64,000 bases of DNA from Pseudoalteromonas arctica. Its GTDB lineage: Bacteria; Pseudomonadota; Gammaproteobacteria; Enterobacterales; Alteromonadaceae. Both the position numbers and the translations under genes were made by a program. Below, in pieces: positions 38,706 to 46,700 of this stretch (its first letter is position 1; every line of letters begins with the position of its first letter). The notes below the pieces were generated by a model. It was given only the letters and a program-made list of their open reading frames with translations, had not been told where the DNA came from and did no database searches. The stretch is from the NCBI RefSeq assembly GCF_012927645.1, contig NZ_JABBMT010000003.1:62001-126000 (forward strand). Reading direction: 5' to 3'.

Positions 38706-39509
38706 TCACTCCTGATTGTTGAATTGTGCAAGCCAAGCTTGCCAGTCGGCCTCAAAACCTAACATTTGTTGATGCTTTTTAGCTAAAAGGTGTTTTTGTT
38801 TATCTTCACTGGCTTGAAATGGGCCTACTCGGCACAGTGAGCAGCTATCAGCTGCTAAGTAGCTGGGTGTAGTTAATCGATTATGGAGTTCAGTCGTTTC
38901 TTTTGGGCTGAATACATAAGTGGTGCCACTGGTGTCTTTTACGTGTTTGTCACGATCAACATTACGGATTTTATAGCCAGAGAAAGAGCTGATATCAAAT
39001 GGCATTTGGCCGATATAGCGTGATGCTAAGCCACAATTTAAGCTGCCTTCAATATTCCACTCACGATATGGCTTAACATCTTTTGAAGTGATGTAGCACA
39101 ACATTGGTCCATTGCTATCGAGAGCAAGCTCGGTCGTGTATTTAATATATTGGTGTAGTAAAGCTCGGTTGAGGGTATTCATACTGGTTGTTTGGGTGTT
39201 TTCACGATAAGCGCTTTCCCCGACAAAAGCAGGGATCAGTGGAAATTGAAAAATCACTACATCAAATAGCTCGCCATTTAAGCGCTGCCAGGCTTGCGGA
39301 TCCGTTACATTAAAATCATCAAGTACCGTAATGTGATGATCTCGCAGTGCATTTAGTGCGTTATCAGCATATTTTAAGGTAATCGTGGCTGCACTATCAT
39401 AGGTAGAAGCAACTAACTTGGCCGGCTTTATATCAGTAAATAAAGCATGAGAAAACGATAAGTCGCCATCGCCAACGGTAAGGATCCGCCAATTAGGATT
39501 TAAATACAT
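38706..39509 (-). CDS. BMT5-like (DUF2431) methyltransferase with C2H2-type zinc finger tail
   Basis: 267 residues. The N-terminal Rossmann-like domain has the AdoMet motif ILTVGDGDLSFS and the family's FDVVIFQFPLIP segment, typical of DUF2431, the fold of the yeast 25S rRNA uridine-N3 methyltransferase Bmt5. The C-terminal 45 residues contain C223, C226, H240 and H246 in a C-x2-C-x13-H-x5-H spacing, a C2H2-type zinc finger rare in bacteria. An RNA-modifying activity is plausible. The gene is upstream of, and probably co-transcribed with, the Gfo/Idh/MocA gene. Confidence 0.8.
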   Translation of the reverse strand: MYLNPNWRILTVGDGDLSFSHALFTDIKPAKLVASTYDSAATITLKYADNALNALRDHHITVLDDFNVTDPQAWQRLNGELFDVVIFQFPLIPAFVGESAYRENTQTTSMNTLNRALLHQYIKYTTELALDSNGPMLCYITSKDVKPYREWNIEGSLNCGLASRYIGQMPFDISSFSGYKIRNVDRDKHVKDTSGTTYVFSPKETTELHNRLTTPSYLAADSCSLCRVGPFQASEDKQKHLLAKKHQQMLGFEADWQAWLAQFNNQE

Positions 39510-39517
39510 TGATTCAA

Positions 39518-39889
39518 TTATTCTAGTGGTGTTTTTTTAGCGTCATGATCAATTAAACGTAAAAACGCTAAGCGAGTTTTTAGTCCTTCAATCGCGATTT
39601 GTTTGATAATTAAATTAAACGTGATTAATACTGCAAACGCAATATGAATTGGGCCATGAGTAAAGCCTGCGTCAGCATCAAAGAGCATTAAGCCAAACAG
39701 TAAAAAGAGTACCACAAGTGCAATTTCAAGCCATTGGTTTGAATAAAATGATAATCGGCCTTCACGCTTATGATCTTTCTTGATTTGAATAGCACAAAAA
39801 AAAGGGATCACTTTAATTTTGAAATGAGCGCTTTTCTCCACATAGTTTTCACCGAGTTGATCAAGTTGTTGGCGCAATTGGTCTATCAT
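39518..39889 (-). CDS. Two-helix membrane protein, hypothetical
   Basis: 123 residues with a charged, partly helical N-terminal 50 residues (LRQQLDQLGENYVEK) and two membrane segments (LEIALVVLFLLFGLMLF and HIAFAVLITFNLIIKQIA). No family is recognised. It ends 8 bp upstream of the methyltransferase gene on the same strand and is likely part of that transcript. The helices are separated by a short DADAGFTHGP loop. Confidence 0.6.
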   Translation of the reverse strand: MIDQLRQQLDQLGENYVEKSAHFKIKVIPFFCAIQIKKDHKREGRLSFYSNQWLEIALVVLFLLFGLMLFDADAGFTHGPIHIAFAVLITFNLIIKQIAIEGLKTRLAFLRLIDHDAKKTPLE

Positions 39890-39946
39890 CTTAGTTCCTC
39901 AAAAAGCAGTGCACGGATGGTACATTAATCCGTTTTAAAGGGCGAG

Positions 39947-40366
39947 TTAGTTAGGGTATAAACTAATACCTATTACTAATATATGGCAAACAAACGCCAC
40001 TGAGGTTAATACAAAGCGCATTTTTTGATAATCAGCATGATAGCTTTGCCATTGTGGGCTGGTTTTTTCAAATAGTAATACCAGCCAAAAACTAACAGCT
40101 AACCAAACCAAGGTTATGTGTTGTGGTAAAAAAGCTAAAAAGCCAAGTGGTAAAATAGGTAGTATAGCCTTAACAGCATCGCGATAACTTTGTTGCCCAG
40201 CGTGCCATAAGTTACCACTTATAAAGGCCAAAATCGCAATACTATAAAAAGTAAAAAACTGCATATTAAAGTTATTACTACCGACTAATAACGGCCAACC
40301 TACACATGCTAAAAAGGGCAATAAGCCTAAATAGCCTAACTGGATATGATTGATGAATTTATTCAT
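39947..40366 (-). CDS. DUF3429 membrane protein
   Basis: 139 residues with four predicted helices, beginning LGYLGLLPFLACVGW and including YSIAILAFISGNLWHAG, the pattern of the DUF3429 family. Function is unknown; relatives are small inner-membrane proteins. It is the first gene of the leftward group including the two-helix protein and the methyltransferase, and is divergent from ahpC. Confidence 0.78.
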   Translation of the reverse strand: MNKFINHIQLGYLGLLPFLACVGWPLLVGSNNFNMQFFTFYSIAILAFISGNLWHAGQQSYRDAVKAILPILPLGFLAFLPQHITLVWLAVSFWLVLLFEKTSPQWQSYHADYQKMRFVLTSVAFVCHILVIGISLYPN

Positions 40367-40472
40367 GGCTTACCCCAAAATTAACTAAATATACGTATTC
40401 GCGATATTTTTTCAGTGAGCATTGTAACATTAGCCGCAAAAAAAGCTTTAGCGCTATCTGTCCAGATGACAA

Positions 40473-40508
40473 TGACCACAATGGTCAATAAAATCGATTA
40501 AATTAATC
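40473..40508. promoter_or_regulatory. Inverted repeats upstream of ahpC
   Basis: Two palindromes lie 105-140 bp before ahpC: TGACCA-CAA-TGGTCA (40473-40487) and GATTAA-A-TTAATC (40496-40508). They could be binding sites for a peroxide regulator, or belong to the divergent DUF3429 gene. They do not closely match the classical OxyR pattern. Confidence 0.35.
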
Positions 40509-40612
40509 TAAATAATCAATTTTATTAAATTTAATTTACGCCTTATTGTATTACTCAAGCCAACGCAGCAGTCTGCGTTGTTTACACTTTAAATAAACAA
40601 ATGAGGAATACT

Positions 40613-41182
40613 ATGAGCACTTCATTAATTAACACTAAATTACAACCTTTCAATGCAACGGCTTACCACAATGGTGATTTTGTTGAACTATCAGAACAAG
40701 ATGTTTTAGGTAAATGGTCTATTTTCTTTTTCTACCCAGCTGATTTTACCTTTGTATGTCCTACGGAATTGGGTGATGTTGCGGATCACTACGCGCAATT
40801 ACAAGAAATGGGTGTAGAAGTTTACTCAGTATCAACTGATACTCACTTTACTCACAAAGCATGGCACGATACATCAGACACTATTGGTAAAATTACTTAC
40901 CCAATGATCGGTGACCCAACAGGGCGTATTACACGTAACTTTGGCGTAATGATCGAAGAAGAAGGCCTAGCACTGCGTGGTACGTTTGTAATGAACCCTG
41001 AGGGTGAAATCAAAATCATTGAAACACATGATTTAGGTATAGGTCGTAGCGCCAAAGAGCTAGTTCGCAAAGTTCAAGCTGCACAATACATTGCGACTCA
41101 TGATGGTGAAGTATGTCCGGCTTCTTGGCAGCCAGGTGCAGAAACACTTGCTCCTTCTCTGGATTTAGTTGGCAAAATCTAA
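40613..41182 (+). CDS. ahpC: Alkyl hydroperoxide reductase subunit C (peroxiredoxin)
   Basis: 189 residues, as in E. coli (187). The peroxidatic Cys is in FTFVCPTELGD (about residue 46) and the resolving Cys in GEVCPASW (about 165), with GTFVMNPEGEIK between. It reduces hydrogen peroxide and organic peroxides using AhpF. The ATG at 40613 has a GAGGA-type ribosome site; an ATG 12 nt upstream is not as well placed. A hairpin separates it from ahpF, so subunit C may be made in excess. Confidence 0.96.
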   Translation: MSTSLINTKLQPFNATAYHNGDFVELSEQDVLGKWSIFFFYPADFTFVCPTELGDVADHYAQLQEMGVEVYSVSTDTHFTHKAWHDTSDTIGKITYPMIGDPTGRITRNFGVMIEEEGLALRGTFVMNPEGEIKIIETHDLGIGRSAKELVRKVQAAQYIATHDGEVCPASWQPGAETLAPSLDLVGKI

Positions 41183-41241
41183 TTTGCCAAGCGTAGCTTA
41201 GCTACATTAAGCGCGGCTTAAATCGCGCTTAAAATCACGTT

Positions 41242-41284
41242 ACCCATTACACCATTTTTAAGCACATTAGCACGTGTGATGGGT
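41242..41284 (+). terminator. Attenuator-like hairpin between ahpC and ahpF
   Basis: An 11-bp stem, ACCCATTACAC / GTGTGATGGGT (one wobble), with a loop of about 21 nt, is followed by TTCCTTTT. It probably stops or slows most transcription after ahpC while letting some reach ahpF 29 bp downstream. Confidence 0.6.
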
Positions 41285-41313
41285 TTCCTTTTGCTGAACA
41301 CAAGGGCGGAACC

Positions 41314-42888
41314 ATGTTAGACAACAATATTAAAAATCAATTAAAAAGCCATTTTGAATCGCTTACTCAACCTGTTGAGCTGCTTATCGCCTTGGATGAC
41401 AGCAAAAAATCAACAGAACTTGAAAACCTGGCTCACGATCTAGCATCGTTAAGCGATAAATTGACTGTATCGAACAACCCTGATATTGACGCTCGCCGTC
41501 CTTCTATGGTTGTTCATTCCACTGAAAAAGATACCCATATCACTTTTGCAGGTGTACCAATGGGACATGAATTTACAAGTTTAGTGTTAGCCTTATTACA
41601 TACAGGCGGCCACGCAAGCAAAGCGAAGACTGAAGACATTGAACAAATACAATCACTGGATCAACCCCTTAATTTCGAAATTTATATTAGCTTGAGTTGC
41701 CAAACCTGCCCGCAGGTTGTACAAGCACTGAATACAATGGCAGCCACCAATAGCCAAATTAAAGCCACGATGATTGATGGGGCATTATTTCAAGATGAAG
41801 TAGAGCAGCGAAATATCTTAGCTGTTCCTGCGGTGTACTTAAATGGCGAACCATTTAGCCAAGGTGCGGTTAACTTGACTGATATTTTAAATAAAGTCGA
41901 TGCTAAAGGGGCTGTTCGCCAAGCTGCAGCTCTTAATGAAAAAGATGAGTTTGATGTACTGGTTGTGGGCGGTGGGCCTGCAGGTGCATCGGCGGCTATT
42001 TATTCAGCGCGCAAAGGTTTAAACACCGGTATCGTTGCTGATAGATTTGGTGGGCAAGTGGCTGATACTTTAGCGATTGAAAACTTTATCTCAACTAAAG
42101 CCACGCAAGGGCCAAAATTGGTGGCGCAGCTTGAAGAACATGTTAAAGAATACGACGTAGATGTGATGCATAACCAACGAGCCAGCGGACTTCAGCGTGC
42201 TAATAATGGTTATGAGATCACTCTCGAAAATGGTGCAATGCTTAAAGCGAAGTCATTAGTACTTGCCACAGGCGCACGCTGGCGTGAAATGAACGTACCG
42301 GGTGAGCAACAGTATCGCGGGCATGGTGTGGCTTATTGCCCGCATTGTGACGGCCCATTATTCAAAGGTAAACCGGTTGCTGTTATCGGTGGTGGTAACT
42401 CGGGCATTGAGGCGGCAATTGACTTAGCAAACATTGTTGAGCATGTAACAGTACTTGAATTTGCGGATACTTTACGTGCTGACGAAGTACTTATTCGTAA
42501 AGCGAAAAGTTTAAGCAACATCACTATTATTAAAAATGCACAGACAACAGCAGTGTTAGGTGATGGGAAAAAAGTGACTGGTTTGAACTACACTGACCGT
42601 GTGTCAGGTGAGAGTCAAAGCCTTACCCTTGCAGGTATTTTCGTTCAAATAGGTTTAATACCCAATACCGAATGGTTAAAAGGTGGCGAGCTTGAACTCA
42701 GTCAATTTGGTGAAATTTTAGTGGACGCTAAAGGGGCCACCTCGTTACCGGGGGTTTATGGTGCAGGTGATGCGACAAATACTCCATTTAAACAAATCAT
42801 CATCGCTATGGGTAGTGGCGCTACAGCAAGTTTAGGGGCTTTTGATTATTTAATTCGTCACAGTGAACAAACCACCGAAGCTGCATAA
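41314..42888 (+). CDS. ahpF: Alkyl hydroperoxide reductase subunit F
   Basis: 524 residues, matching E. coli AhpF (521). An N-terminal tandem thioredoxin-like domain holds the CxxC SCQTCP (about residue 129-132). The FAD/NADH disulfide reductase follows: [19 protein letters not shown], the redox pair YCPHCDG (about 345), [16 protein letters not shown] and [14 protein letters not shown]. It transfers electrons from NADH to AhpC. It lies downstream of ahpC with a possible attenuator between. Confidence 0.96.
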   Translation: MLDNNIKNQLKSHFESLTQPVELLIALDDSKKSTELENLAHDLASLSDKLTVSNNPDIDARRPSMVVHSTEKDTHITFAGVPMGHEFTSLVLALLHTGGHASKAKTEDIEQIQSLDQPLNFEIYISLSCQTCPQVVQALNTMAATNSQIKATMIDGALFQDEVEQRNILAVPAVYLNGEPFSQGAVNLTDILNKVDAKGAVRQAAALNEKDEFDVLVVGGGPAGASAAIYSARKGLNTGIVADRFGGQVADTLAIENFISTKATQGPKLVAQLEEHVKEYDVDVMHNQRASGLQRANNGYEITLENGAMLKAKSLVLATGARWREMNVPGEQQYRGHGVAYCPHCDGPLFKGKPVAVIGGGNSGIEAAIDLANIVEHVTVLEFADTLRADEVLIRKAKSLSNITIIKNAQTTAVLGDGKKVTGLNYTDRVSGESQSLTLAGIFVQIGLIPNTEWLKGGELELSQFGEILVDAKGATSLPGVYGAGDATNTPFKQIIIAMGSGATASLGAFDYLIRHSEQTTEAA

Positions 42889-42949
42889 TTATGTTTTAGC
42901 TAAAAATCTCTTGATTTAACAGTTGATACACCCGTGACTGTTATTCTCC

Positions 42950-42979
42950 AAAGTCGCCTCTCCAAAGGCGGCTTTTTTT
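42950..42979 (+). terminator. Rho-independent terminator of ahpF
   Basis: A 10-bp stem AAAGTCGCCT / AGGCGGCTTT (one wobble) and 6-nt loop with a seven-T tract, 60 bp past the ahpF stop. Confidence 0.92.
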
Positions 42980-43033
42980 AGTTGTAGAAATACGAAGATA
43001 TGTTATGTTCTAAAAAAATAATTGGAGCAGTGT

Positions 43034-43438
43034 ATGTACCAAGGAAGTTGTTTGTGTAAAAAAGTCACAGTGCAAATTGATGGCCCGATCCAGGGCATTA
43101 TTCATTGCCACTGCTCATTGTGTCGTAAAGCCAGTGGTACTGCATTTGCGACCAATGGATTTATCTCTCGTGTTGACTTTAAAGTAACCAAAGGCAATGA
43201 GTGGTTAAGCAGATTTGAATTTAAACCAGCGCGTATCCGCTATTTTTGTAGTGCATGCGGCAGCCCAATTTACAGTGAAAACCTTGAGGATATAAGCAGA
43301 CTAAGGTTGCGTCTGGGTATACTCGACAGTGATATTACAGAGCGGCCAATTAGTCATAACTTTGTCAGCTCAAAAGCGAATTGGGAGCAAATAAATGCCG
43401 ATATCCCGCACTATGATGGTTTTGAACCGACCCGCTAA
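43034..43438 (+). CDS. GFA-family zinc protein
   Basis: 134 residues with the zinc-binding pattern of the glutathione-dependent formaldehyde-activating/CENP-V family: GSCLCKKV, HCHCSLCRKASGTAF and FCSACGSPIYS. Members are often annotated as formaldehyde-activating, but few have proven activity, so no reaction is asserted. The start is ATG at 43034 with GGAG 6 nt upstream; a TTG at 43022 is inferior. It is a single gene. Confidence 0.85.
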   Translation: MYQGSCLCKKVTVQIDGPIQGIIHCHCSLCRKASGTAFATNGFISRVDFKVTKGNEWLSRFEFKPARIRYFCSACGSPIYSENLEDISRLRLRLGILDSDITERPISHNFVSSKANWEQINADIPHYDGFEPTR

Positions 43439-43733
43439 GGGCATTGGCTGATAGTGTTTTTATCCTAGCGTAGTTATGTCCCATTACTTTTTAATTGGTA
43501 CTGAGCTGCGGTTATAAATTGTTCAAAACTTTCACACCACAATCACAGTGTTAAAGCGTGCAATATTTATCTCTTGCAGCACTGTCACTAAAAGTGATAC
43601 AATTTTATCATTGAGTTGTGACTTAAAAGTTTATGGCCCTAGATCATAATAATTTTTGGAAGAAACATTACAAAAAGCTTTTGAATTAGGTGTTGTACTT
43701 GTAAAGGTTAAAGGTGTAGCTTTGGGGGCTGTG

Positions 43734-44186
43734 TTAAACTACTGCAACCCACATAACACCGACTTCTTTTTTTACCACTTTTACATGAGTGCCTGCGCTC
43801 AGAGGTTGCTGGCTTTTTAGTTTCCAGCTCACCCCAGAATATGAATAAGTACTAATACCTAACTCATTAACATCGCTAGTGAGCACAAAATCAAGCTCTG
43901 CAAAGTCACTTTTCACTTCTTTATTATCAACATTATCCTGCATGCGTTTTAGCGGTTTCCACAGTAAAACAGCGCATGCGGCGGTGATCAAGGTATTACT
44001 CCAAAGTGCGGTAGTTAATGAGTCTTCTAACAGAGTGAAGTTCATCATTAATCCAGTTGCAAATAATGATATACCCAAAAACAACAATATAAAGGTCGAC
44101 ATTCCTAGCACGGCCACTTCAATTATCAGTGCTAGTACACCTAAAATCATCAGTGTTTGGGGTAAGTTGTTGGTAATGAACTCCAT
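43734..44186 (-). CDS. NfeD-like membrane protein, partner of QmcA
   Basis: 150 residues. Three or four membrane helices occupy about the first 85 residues (LMILGVLALIIEVAVLGMSTFILLFLGISLF), followed by a soluble OB-fold-like domain (about 105-150; YSYSGVSWKLKSQQPLSAGTHVKVVKKEVG). This is the short NfeD form that accompanies SPFH-domain proteins. It is 18 bp downstream of qmcA on the same strand, so the two likely form a membrane complex involved in membrane organisation or quality control. Confidence 0.82.
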   Translation of the reverse strand: MEFITNNLPQTLMILGVLALIIEVAVLGMSTFILLFLGISLFATGLMMNFTLLEDSLTTALWSNTLITAACAVLLWKPLKRMQDNVDNKEVKSDFAELDFVLTSDVNELGISTYSYSGVSWKLKSQQPLSAGTHVKVVKKEVGVMWVAVV

Positions 44187-44204
44187 AGTTTGCTCCTTTA
44201 TAGC

Positions 44205-45158
44205 TTAACCTTTTTGTTTGGAATTTAAGGTATTAATAATCGACATTGCTTGTGCCACCATTGAGCTGGCATTAGTGCCGTTATCGGGTAGTAAAACAAC
44301 AGAGGACTCTTTAGCGATAGCTTGCTTAGCTGCAATGGCTTTTGAGGCTAAATCTAACTGAATGGCTTTTTGACCTTGTTCTGTATCCGCCGCTTCACCA
44401 ACTTTACGCAGTGCATCAGCTTGTGCTTCAGCGACTGCGATTATCGCCTTTGCTTCACCTTCAGCACGCAGGATTTGTTCGGCTTTTTCAGCTTCTGCTG
44501 CTAATACCTGCGCTTGTTTTTTACCTTCAGCGACATTGATATTAGCTTGACGATCACCTTCTGATTCTAAAATTTGTGCACGTTTAACACGTTCAGCTTT
44601 CATTTGTGCTTCCATCGCTTCCATTACTGATTGCGGTGGCACAATATCTTTAATTTCATAACGTAATACTTGAATACCCCAAGGATCTGCGGCTTGGTTA
44701 ATTGCCGCGACAATATTAGTATTTAGTACATCACGTTCTTCAAAGGTTTTATCCAGCTCCATTTTACCAAGCTCTGAACGCATCGTTGTTTGCGATAACT
44801 GCGTAACGGCAAACACATAATCATCAACGCCATAAGTGGCTTTGTATGGATCCATAACACGGAAATACAATACACCATCAACAATCAATGAAATATTATC
44901 TTTAGTAATAGCAGATTGCGACGGCACATCTTGCGCTTGCTCTTTTAAGCTACGATCCGCGGCGATACGATCAACAAATGGCACGATAAAGTTTAATCCG
45001 GCTTCTTTGGTTGATTGGTACTTACCAAAACGTTCAATTAACCAAGCACGGTTTTGTGGTACAAATTTAACACTACTTTTTAGCAGCACTAAAACAAAAA
45101 TGAGTAAAAACGCCTCAACAGTAAATAACATGTTGAGAACTTGCGCGATCGGATCCAT
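44205..45158 (-). CDS. qmcA: SPFH/band-7 protein QmcA (paraslipin type)
   Basis: 317 residues from the ATG at 45156-45158, which has AGGAG upstream. An N-terminal membrane helix (AFLLIFVLVLLKSSV) is followed by the SPFH domain (FVPQNRAWLIERFGKYQ, LDKTFEERDVLN) and a helical, Glu/Ala/Lys-rich region (about 195-290) that should form a coiled coil. The family assembles large membrane-associated rings; E. coli QmcA genetically interacts with FtsH-linked quality control. It is the first gene of an operon with the NfeD-like gene. Confidence 0.92.
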   Translation of the reverse strand: MDPIAQVLNMLFTVEAFLLIFVLVLLKSSVKFVPQNRAWLIERFGKYQSTKEAGLNFIVPFVDRIAADRSLKEQAQDVPSQSAITKDNISLIVDGVLYFRVMDPYKATYGVDDYVFAVTQLSQTTMRSELGKMELDKTFEERDVLNTNIVAAINQAADPWGIQVLRYEIKDIVPPQSVMEAMEAQMKAERVKRAQILESEGDRQANINVAEGKKQAQVLAAEAEKAEQILRAEGEAKAIIAVAEAQADALRKVGEAADTEQGQKAIQLDLASKAIAAKQAIAKESSVVLLPDNGTNASSMVAQAMSIINTLNSKQKG

Positions 45159-45372
45159 AAATACTCTCCTTAAATTATTGCCAAATTGGCGAGTCACCCA
45201 GTTACTTCTGTATTTATAAGCGTGACTAACTTTAGATTATCATTGAGAGAAGCGCTCTCCAAGTGAAAAATCGTGACAAAGTGTATCGGTAAATACTTGC
45301 GAATGATTCTGAAAATTCATTTTTAAATATTTATCGCTGTCGTGTTATTCTAAGGGAAAATATTTTTTATAG

Positions 45373-46602
45373 ATGGATAGATGGGCTGTTATGCAACCAA
45401 AGACAACTTTTTTACAAAATGTAAAACAACCAACCACAGCAAAGCCAAGCTCTGAGTTAGAGCGATTATGGCAGCGAATAGATAAGCATACTAAGCGTAA
45501 CGCAAATTTTGATATTAAAAAAAGTACTTTATTCAATCAGTTTCAAGAACAAGTTGAACCGCACGAACACCACCAAGCGAGTATGATAGCAGAGCAAATT
45601 ATCCATTTGAGCAAATTTATACCTCGTAAGAGTTTAACCGCAGAGCAGCGCAATGAGCTTGTAGATTGGATAAATGAAGATTTATCATATTTAGCTGGAC
45701 ACCCATTCATTGGTGAAGTAGAGGTTGAAAAAGTAACACAAATTTTTCAATCTCACTTAAATAAACATAATCATGATACGGTTAATGCAATTGATTCATC
45801 ACAGCTGAACCTGCTACGAACTATGCTCCAGCAAGACTTTCCGGGTTTAGAGTTGACTGATGAAGACTTGAGAGAAGTAGCCGTTGATCCCCAAAAACTT
45901 TATAAACACCTTGATGAACAAGGGTTTGGCGAAGATGGAAATGAACAAAGTGATAACGGCGCATGTGATGCAAACGAAGAGCATGCAGACCAAGATGAAA
46001 ATTGGGATGATTTTTTTGACCAATTTGACCAATTCGACCGAGACGAAATTAAACAACAAAAAACAGATGCCAAACTGGAGAAACTATTTAAAAGCTCGCA
46101 GCTTAATAAAATGTATAAGCGTTTAGCCTCAAAACTCCACCCCGACAAAGAACCCGATCCAACTAAAAAAGCTGAAAAGCACGAACTTATGCAGCTACTA
46201 GGTCATGCTCGTAAAGCAAAAGATGGTTTTACACTATTACAGCTTTATATAACTCATTTTGATGATGATGTAGACTTTGACGAAGAAACTCGAGCGAATT
46301 TAGTTCCTCTTTTACAAAATAAGATAGTCGAACTGAATAAACAGCACCGTCAGCAAAAAGAAGGCAATGATCCTCACTCACTCGTATGGCGTAAATTTAA
46401 TGGCCGCAGTAAAGCACAAACCAAAGCAAATTTTGCAAATCATATAGCAGCTTTAAATAATGAATGTGATGAAATTGCAGAGCGCTTAGGCTATTGCACA
46501 ACAATAAAATTACTCAAAGAAGAACTAAACGATCGAATTTTAGATAAACGCCATATGCCCATATCTATTGAAAATGCACTAGAGAGTATGTTTAACCTTT
46601 GA
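45373..46602 (+). CDS. Acidic protein with J domain, next to cas genes
   Basis: 409 residues (an alternative ATG at 45391 would give 403). A long N-terminal part of unknown fold is followed by a strongly acidic stretch (about 195-235; ENWDDFFDQFDQFDRDE) and a J domain-like region with the HPDK motif at about residues 256-259 (KLHPDKEPDPTKKAEK). The HPD motif stimulates Hsp70 ATPase activity, so it probably works with DnaK. It is not a canonical DnaJ (no G/F-rich or zinc region). It ends 98 bp before cas3 and points the same way, but a weak hairpin separates them; no CRISPR role is implied. Confidence 0.8.
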   Translation: MDRWAVMQPKTTFLQNVKQPTTAKPSSELERLWQRIDKHTKRNANFDIKKSTLFNQFQEQVEPHEHHQASMIAEQIIHLSKFIPRKSLTAEQRNELVDWINEDLSYLAGHPFIGEVEVEKVTQIFQSHLNKHNHDTVNAIDSSQLNLLRTMLQQDFPGLELTDEDLREVAVDPQKLYKHLDEQGFGEDGNEQSDNGACDANEEHADQDENWDDFFDQFDQFDRDEIKQQKTDAKLEKLFKSSQLNKMYKRLASKLHPDKEPDPTKKAEKHELMQLLGHARKAKDGFTLLQLYITHFDDDVDFDEETRANLVPLLQNKIVELNKQHRQQKEGNDPHSLVWRKFNGRSKAQTKANFANHIAALNNECDEIAERLGYCTTIKLLKEELNDRILDKRHMPISIENALESMFNL

Positions 46603-46619
46603 TTTAAAACAAGCTTATA

Positions 46620-46641
46620 AAGCAGAAAAGGAATTCTGCTT
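46620..46641 (+). terminator. Hairpin between J-domain gene and cas3
   Basis: An 8-bp stem AAGCAGAA / TTCTGCTT with a 6-nt loop, 18 bp past the J-domain stop. No T tract follows directly, so it may be only a weak terminator; the cas promoter should lie in 46640-46695. Confidence 0.45.
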
Positions 46642-46700
46642 GTAATCAAAAATTTTTCTGATAAGTTGGTCTAACAACAATAAAATAGTGCAGGGAACGC

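Noticed and set aside
43634..43690. 18-codon frame before the nfeD-like gene
   Set aside because: Too short, no ribosome site and no family similarity.
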